A DNA stretch of 64,000 nucleotides from Costus lasius. Its lineage: Eukaryota > Streptophyta > Magnoliopsida > Zingiberales > Costaceae. The DNA is taken from positions 34,976,850-35,040,849 of the forward strand of contig CM050452.1 in assembly GCA_027563935.2 (NCBI GenBank), in the 5' to 3' direction. Shown here piece by piece: positions 58,319 to 64,000 of this stretch; position 1 is the first letter of the stretch, and every line of letters starts with the position of its first letter. Both the position numbers and the translations under genes were made by a program. Under the pieces are notes generated by a model, which worked only from the letters and a program-made list of their open reading frames with translations, was not told where the DNA came from and did no database searches.

Positions 58319-59991
58319 TGTTGGGGTATGCCCTTAAGGCTAATGTTTGAGGCCTGTGGGAATGTATCAGTATCATGTAATAAACTCTTATGTTTATAAA
58401 GGCATGGTTGTTATTCAGTTAGCTACATTGTCTGCTGCAATATATGTTCTTCTGAATAATGTCTCAAAGCTGTTCAGCTGGGCTGACATGCTATTAAGTC
58501 CTTAGTCGATGTATCTTGGTGAACATGAGACAGCCTTGATATGGTTAAGACTAATATGTGTTCTAATCTTATAGGATGCTTCGAGCATGGAATAAGATGT
58601 AGACTCATGGGTACATGGGATGTACTGGACAGACCCTACTAGGATGTTCAATTGTTTGTCACAATGTGAATATTCCTTGATTATGACAAGTGGCACATTT
58701 CCTCTGACTTGAGATCACTTGTGTTTTCTAAATGATGATTGTCATTGTTTTGAGATAGTTCAATATCGTTTGAAACATAATGATTATAGACTATCTTGGA
58801 TGGTGAGCTTGAGTCAGGTTAGAGCATTAGTGATAGACAAAGGATTGCCGTCTCCTTGTTTAAGGAGTGTGATGTTCTAAAGGGGCCCCCTGGATGAGAT
58901 GATTGAGAAAAGTGTATGGCCATACCCAGGTGACAGTGTTCATCTGATCTAATCATGCTCATCATATTGGAGTTACGAGCTTGACAGGCTTGTCCAATAA
59001 GAACATCCAGTGGCAAAGGAAATATGCATGCCTTGTGAATTGATTCACACTTGTGCTGTTTTTGGGTGTAGTCTTGGAAGACTCTTTCCTTTATATCGGG
59101 AGACAGTGATGTGTTGCTAGATACCTCTCACTGGTCGTGATAACGTGAGTTATCGTTACCGACGCTTAAAGGAAACCCTCAGGGTCGCACAATTTGATGA
59201 TATGGCTTACTTAAGTCAGATCGTGTGGACTGAATTGTTCGGGTTCAGTTTAAAGGGATTTAATCTCTGATTGTAAGTGAGATCTGGTCTGATCATGTTT
59301 GATTGATTAGGGCTTGGGATCGGTAAGCTTCGATCGAGAGAACAGATGCTAGATCGGTCAGATCAGAAGCATCAAGAGATCGACGGTCAGATCAAGCACC
59401 TTAGGGTTTTTAATGTGATCTGGACTAATTGCTTGGGTTATTTGGTTTATAGACCAGACCGAATTGAACCGGCTCTAGATGTGAGCGCTTGGTTCAAAGT
59501 AATGAGGAAAATGCGATTGGTTCATGAGGGCATGAACACATGATCGCATGTAAGAGAGGTTGGCTATTTTTAGCAACCACGCCCCCCATGTTTACATGGA
59601 GCGCATCTCTTGTTGCCTCAACCTCTAACTCTCGTCGCTCTCTCTCGTAAGAGACTTCTCTTTCACGTCTTGGAGACTCGAGAATCAAGCAAGGAAAGGC
59701 GATCTTCTTCCCTTCTCACGCGATCAAAGACACCTAGGAATCTTGCTAGCACAAGATATTCCGTAGGGAGTAAGCGCATCCTCATCTTGTGTGCGCGTCC
59801 TAAGGAGGAAATCTTCGTTGCTTTCTATCTTCCAAGGCGCCATCTTTAAATGGCATTGGTATGAATCGCATCTCCTTCTTTCATGTTTTAAAGGTTGATC
59901 ATATATTGCATGTTTTCGATTCTTGAATCCGCTGCCTATCGAGTTTGCGCCAACTAGGGTTTCGCCCCCCTCTTGAAAGGGGTTCCCTTCA
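58319..59991 (+). repeat. Copia-3 5' LTR
   Basis: 1673 bp, TGTTGGGG to CCCTTCA. It is the plus-strand version of the LTR family seen in Copia-1, 2 and 4. It is followed by two bases and a perfect PBS. Confidence 0.93.
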
Positions 59992-59993
59992 AT

Positions 59994-60005
59994 TGGTATC
60001 AGAGC
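59994..60005 (+). other. Copia-3 primer-binding site (tRNA-iMet)
   Basis: TGGTATCAGAGC, perfect match, two bases after the LTR. Confidence 0.95.
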
Positions 60006-61809
60006 GCAAGGTTTACATGCAAATTTATATGATTGCTTTGATTATGTGTTCCAAGTATTCTAGATCTTCACCATGCGAAATTCATCATGATAACATGTTT
60101 CATGCTGAAACTTATTTCATGTTTTACTTGCGCATGTATGTTGGCGCATGTAGTAGTTTTTTCTCAAAAATTATATCATTTGCGCGACTCATTGTAGATC
60201 TAAGATGCGCCTGCATTAAAACCCTTAGACGGGTTATTAGGGTTGAAGTCAACCCCTAAGTTAGATCCAAACATGTCTGATCAGATCATCTGACAGCCTG
60301 AATGGGTCGACCAGATAGCACCTTGGCGCAAGCCTATGGTGGCTATAGGTCGACTGCAGACAGGTGTGTAGCGATGTCTGATTGAGACGACTACTGAACG
60401 CACCTGAGTTAGGCCCGGGGTCACGCCCGCTTGCCACACCTCAGTGTGGTCGTTCAGCCCTGGCGCATGCATAGTTGACCTTATGGTCGACGCAAGTCAG
60501 TTAGGACTTGGTGCATGCAAGGGCAGTGGATCTGACTAGGTTGGATGAGTGGATCCCTAGTAATGGACCGTTGTAAGGTTGTAGGGCAAATAAGGAAAAT
60601 TAAAATTGATCCTATGGGGTTTTCGAAAATTTTAATTTTTATGGATCACATGGTTATTGATTGATGCATATGCTTGTTTATTTAGTCTTATGTGGGCTGC
60701 TCATATTATTTGTGTGCTGTGCTGGGGCCTGCGTGCCTGAATTAAAAAAAATTGTAAATTAATTATTGTGATCTGCGCATCACTGTGTTTTAATTTATAA
60801 ATGTAAGTGACCTGCGTGTCACTCTTGTCTAGATAGTTAAATTTGTAATTTAATTAGACAAGAGCACAGAGCACACTTGGCAGAGGCGCTTGCAGCAGTG
60901 GCTGGACCAGGTGGGAGGTCTAGGGTTCGACCCTAGGACCTGGCGCAATTTCCTGGTGGGCGCATCAGAGCTGCTGATGGCGCTTGGGCCCAGGTTTGGG
61001 CCAGATGAGCAGCTAAAGACCCATGAAGAGCAAGTGAAGACTTAAGTTAGGTTAAGGTCTCACTAGGGCTATGGGCTTTTACCACATAAGATTCATGCTT
61101 TCTTTTATTGCTTAATATTAGAATTGCATGATTAAATTATCTTCTGCTATCACCATAGGAATTGCATGATAGGCAAGAAGATAAAAGACCGTTAAAATCC
61201 AACGCTTAAATATCAAGCTCGTAAGCCTTCTGACGCGAAACCTCACTGTTCTGATTATCGTTGGAGCCGTGTTGTACCCACTCAGTGGGCACGTCCATCT
61301 ATCTTCAGACGGTGCGGGATTACACCTGTGTGTTACAGAGTAGGGATTTATCCCTTCTCGTTGCTCAGCATAGCACATGGTGGTCCAGGGAGTAGGTCGG
61401 GTCAGCTTGACCGTGTATACTACATATGTGGCGCATATGGTAGCACATGGAGGCAGCCATCTGTGGAGTCAGAGATTGTGTTGTACCAACTCAGTTGGCA
61501 CAGTCTGCTGGACTGCCCAGATGAAGGGGAATCGCACGGGTTGGCGATCGGCAGTGACTGCCTACCAGAAACTAGTGCTTGTACTCTCTGTGCATCTTAT
61601 CTCGCCTGAGCGGGACGCGGAGACCAAGTATGAAATCTGGATCCCATCTCACTAAAAGAGTTCTACTCTTTCGGGCTGTTTTGCTGGATTTTTCACGCCT
61701 GATAAAATAGTGAGAAAAAGAATCTTTCTTAAGTCCTGATTGATTCTTATACATTGATACTGACCTTGCTGTTCTTGTATTGTTGTAGATACCTGCAGCA
61801 ACGAACACC
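60006..61809 (+). other. Copia-3 leader
   Basis: 1.8 kb with no supported ORF, matching 38570-40332 read in reverse. Hairpins are at 61277-61289 (CCCAC-TCA-GTGGG), 61496-61508 (CCAAC-TCA-GTTGG) and 61600-61615 (TCTCGC-CTGA-GCGGGA). TTGTATTGTTGTAG just before gag (about 61776-61789) could be a splice acceptor. Confidence 0.65.
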
Positions 61810-64000
61810 ATGAACTTCAATGTGCGATCCCTACTGGAAAGGGAGAAGTTTGGTGGGCCGAACTTCTCTGACTGGTTTGGACACCTTAAGATCGTTCTTA
61901 AGGCAGAGAGGAAACTGTATGTCCTCGAGACGGCGATACCGCCGCAGCCCGCTCCGAACGCCGCAAGGGCGGTTCGGGAAGCCTATGAAAAGCACGTCAA
62001 TGATAGCATTGATGTCGCTTGCCTGATGCTAGCGTCTATGACGCCACCGCTGCAGCGTCAGCATGAGGATATGTCTGCTATAGACATGATAGCGAACCTC
62101 AAGATGCTGTATGCTGCACAGGCGAGGACTGAACGCTATAATTTGACAAAGCTCTTCTTTCAGAGCAAACTGGCTGAAGGGAGCCCAGTGGGAGCTCACG
62201 TGCTCAAGATGATTGGGCACAAGGAGGCTCTAGAGAAACTGGGGCATACCATCAACCAGGAGCTTGCTGTGGACATTATTCTGCAGTCTCTCCCGCCTTC
62301 ATTCGACGCGTTCATTATTAATTTTAATATGAACAAAATCGATTGTACTCCGGCAGAGCTGCTGAATATGCTCTTGACCACTGAGGAGACTCTGAAGGGT
62401 AAGCCTTCAACCTCTGTCTTGATGGTTCCTTCTAGGAACAATAAGAAGGGGAAGAAGGGCAAGGCCCCTGTCAAGAGTTACAGCAAGGCTCTGAAGCAGA
62501 AGGTCAAGCGGTCTAAGGAATACAGGTGTTTCCACTGTGGCCAGCTGGGTCACTGGAAAAAGGACTGTAAAGCGCTCCAAGGAGATAAGAGGGGAAGCTT
62601 TGCTTCTGGCTCAGGTATATTCGTGACTGAGGTCATGTTTTCTTCTTCTGTATCATGGGTGTTGGACACTGCATGTGGAGTTCACATTTGTTCAAATGTA
62701 CAGGAACTCAAGAGAAGAAGGCAGGTGGGACAGCATGAGGTGGACCTACGAGTTGGAAACGGGGCACGGGTTGCTGCTGTTGCTGTAGGAGACTACTTTA
62801 TTTCTTTACCATCTGGACTTGTATTGGAACTAAACAGTTGTTACTTTGTTCCCAGTATAACTAAAAATATTATCTCCATTCCTGCTCTTGTCAGGAAGGG
62901 GTTTTCCTTTGAATGCAATATTTCAAAGTGTATTTTGTCTTATGATAATATTGTTTATGCAACTGGTTCAATTAACAATGGGTTATTCATGTTGGACATG
63001 GAATGTTCAATACAGCAAATTGATATTAAGAAAGCCAAGTATGCTGATGACAGCACCTTGCTATGGCATAGTCGTTTAGGCCATATTAACGAGAAACGCA
63101 TTAAGCGGTTGCATGAAAATGGACTGCTGGGATCATTCTCCTATAAGGAGATTGATACATGCAAAGCTTGTTTGATGGGTAAAATGACGAAGTCACCTTT
63201 TCCTCACAAAGGTCAAAGGGCTTCAGGTTTACTTGACCTTATACACAGTGATGTGTGTGGGCCATTTAGTAAACATGCCAGAGGTGGCTATCAGTACTTC
63301 ATTACCTTTACTGATGATTTCAGTAGATATGGTTATGTCTATCTGATGAGACATAAAAGTGAATCTTTTGACAAGTTCAAAGAGTTCAAAAATGAAGTAC
63401 AGAATCAGCTAGGCCGTAATATCAAGGCACTTCGCTCAGATCGAGGTGGTGAATACCTAAGTCATGCATTTACTGACTATCTAAAGGAGTGTGGGATTAT
63501 CTCACAGCTCACTCCACCAGGAACACCGCAATGGAATGGTGTGTCCGAGAGGAGAAATAGAACGCTACTTGATATGGTTCGTTCTATGATGAGTCAGGCT
63601 ACTCTACCCTACTCCTTTTGGGGTTTTGCACTGGAAACAGCTGCAAAGGTACTAAACCGAGTGCCATCCAAGGCAGTTTCCAAGACGCCATATGAGTTAT
63701 GGTATGGGAAACAGCCAAGCTTGACATTTATCAGGATCTGGGGTTGCGAAGCTTATGTCAAGAAGCTCGCCTCTGGGAAACTAGAGAGCAGATCTGACAA
63801 ATGTATCTTTGTCGGTTACCCTAAGGAAACTAAGGGTTATTATTTCTTCGATCCCAAGGAGAACAAGGTTTTTGTTGCTCGGACGGCCATATTTCTTGAG
63901 AAGGAGTTTCTTCTGCAAGAGGCCAGTGGGAGAGAAATAAAACTGGATGAGAATCCAGAGGAAGGACAAAGTGCTCAAGCAGAGTTGGATGAGCCTGAGC
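61810..64000 (+). CDS. Copia-3 gag-pol polyprotein, 5' part (open to window end)
   Basis: Reading from ATG at 61810 (MNFNVRSLLEREKF) I find no stop in 730 codons. Gag residues 1 to about 235 are of the UBN2/retrotran_gag type. The zinc knuckle is C240-x2-C243-x4-H248-x4-C253. The protease has WVLDTACG with Asp286. Integrase has the HHCC zinc site near 420-454, Asp481 (IHSDVCGPF), Asp544 (RSDRGGEY) and Glu580 (NGVSERRNR), 35 residues between the last two. The segment ends in the linker before RT. The start is chosen because Copia-2 begins at the same place after the same leader. Unlike Copia-1, 2 and X2 it carries no stop or frameshift here. Whether RT and RNase H are intact cannot be seen. 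Confidence 0.93.
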   Translation, partial: MNFNVRSLLEREKFGGPNFSDWFGHLKIVLKAERKLYVLETAIPPQPAPNAARAVREAYEKHVNDSIDVACLMLASMTPPLQRQHEDMSAIDMIANLKMLYAAQARTERYNLTKLFFQSKLAEGSPVGAHVLKMIGHKEALEKLGHTINQELAVDIILQSLPPSFDAFIINFNMNKIDCTPAELLNMLLTTEETLKGKPSTSVLMVPSRNNKKGKKGKAPVKSYSKALKQKVKRSKEYRCFHCGQLGHWKKDCKALQGDKRGSFASGSGIFVTEVMFSSSVSWVLDTACGVHICSNVQELKRRRQVGQHEVDLRVGNGARVAAVAVGDYFISLPSGLVLELNSCYFVPSITKNIISIPALVRKGFSFECNISKCILSYDNIVYATGSINNGLFMLDMECSIQQIDIKKAKYADDSTLLWHSRLGHINEKRIKRLHENGLLGSFSYKEIDTCKACLMGKMTKSPFPHKGQRASGLLDLIHSDVCGPFSKHARGGYQYFITFTDDFSRYGYVYLMRHKSESFDKFKEFKNEVQNQLGRNIKALRSDRGGEYLSHAFTDYLKECGIISQLTPPGTPQWNGVSERRNRTLLDMVRSMMSQATLPYSFWGFALETAAKVLNRVPSKAVSKTPYELWYGKQPSLTFIRIWGCEAYVKKLASGKLESRSDKCIFVGYPKETKGYYFFDPKENKVFVARTAIFLEKEFLLQEASGREIKLDENPEEGQSAQAELDEPE

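Larger units (their letters stand above)
58319..64000 (+). mobile_element. Copia-3: copia element running off the window
   Basis: 5' LTR, PBS, leader and the first 730 codons of gag-pol are all present in order and undamaged as far as can be read. The 3' half and 3' LTR lie beyond the window. It is inserted in Copia-4. Confidence 0.93.

Overview
The window is nuclear DNA of a flowering plant, species not identifiable from the sequence. It consists almost entirely of nested LTR retrotransposons: Ty3/gypsy elements of the Athila lineage with a tRNA-Asp primer-binding site (PBS), and Ty1/copia elements of the Tork/Angela superclade with a tRNA-iMet PBS. I found no host gene, rRNA, tRNA gene or CRISPR array that I could support. 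Element boundaries were set from TG..CA ends, 5-bp target-site duplications (TSDs), PBSs and comparison of repeat copies inside the window.

Left and centre (1-46.56 kb). The outermost unit is one minus-strand Athila element, 1607-46553, with TSD GTCCT at 1602-1606 and 46554-46558. It sits in an older unclassified repeat that carries a minus-strand reading frame. Its 3' LTR is split by a plus-strand non-autonomous Athila relative, here Gypsy-B (2004-19951). Gypsy-B keeps one 344-residue ORF with a zinc knuckle. Its own 3' LTR is split by a minus-strand copia element, Copia-X (9964-19628, TSD AATGA). Copia-X has near-identical LTRs but a decayed interior. The Athila gag is split by another minus-strand copia, Copia-1 (27449-43807, TSD TAGCA). 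Copia-1 in turn contains a full-length sister, Copia-2 (32966-42045), which has no TSD. Athila protease, reverse transcriptase, RNase H and integrase remnants lie at 23.2-27.4 kb.

Right (46.56-64 kb). First come the flank of the old host repeat with a 63-bp coding-length repeat, then the 5' half of a plus-strand Copia-X relative (Copia-X2, about 48.3-56.05 kb). Copia-X2 is interrupted by a 1,935-bp TG..CA insertion (TSD CTGTC) and by a solo LTR of the Copia-X family (TSD CCCTC). Next are an Athila fragment, the 3' LTR of a minus-strand copia (Copia-4), and, inserted head to head with it, a plus-strand copia (Copia-3, 58319 to beyond 64000). The gag-pol frame of Copia-3 is open from its ATG at 61810 to the window end.

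The proteins present are parts of one replication machine: gag (capsid and zinc-knuckle nucleocapsid), aspartic protease, integrase, reverse transcriptase and RNase H. Most copies are dead. Many of the disabling stops lie at glutamine positions, usually as TAG, as expected from CAG to TAG deamination of methylated DNA. The most unusual non-coding signals are two. One is a roughly 72-bp module of paired palindromes built on the half-site TTACGG in the Athila-type LTRs and 3' internal regions. The other is a set of three small hairpins in the copia leader RNAs, with conserved loops and covarying stems across families.
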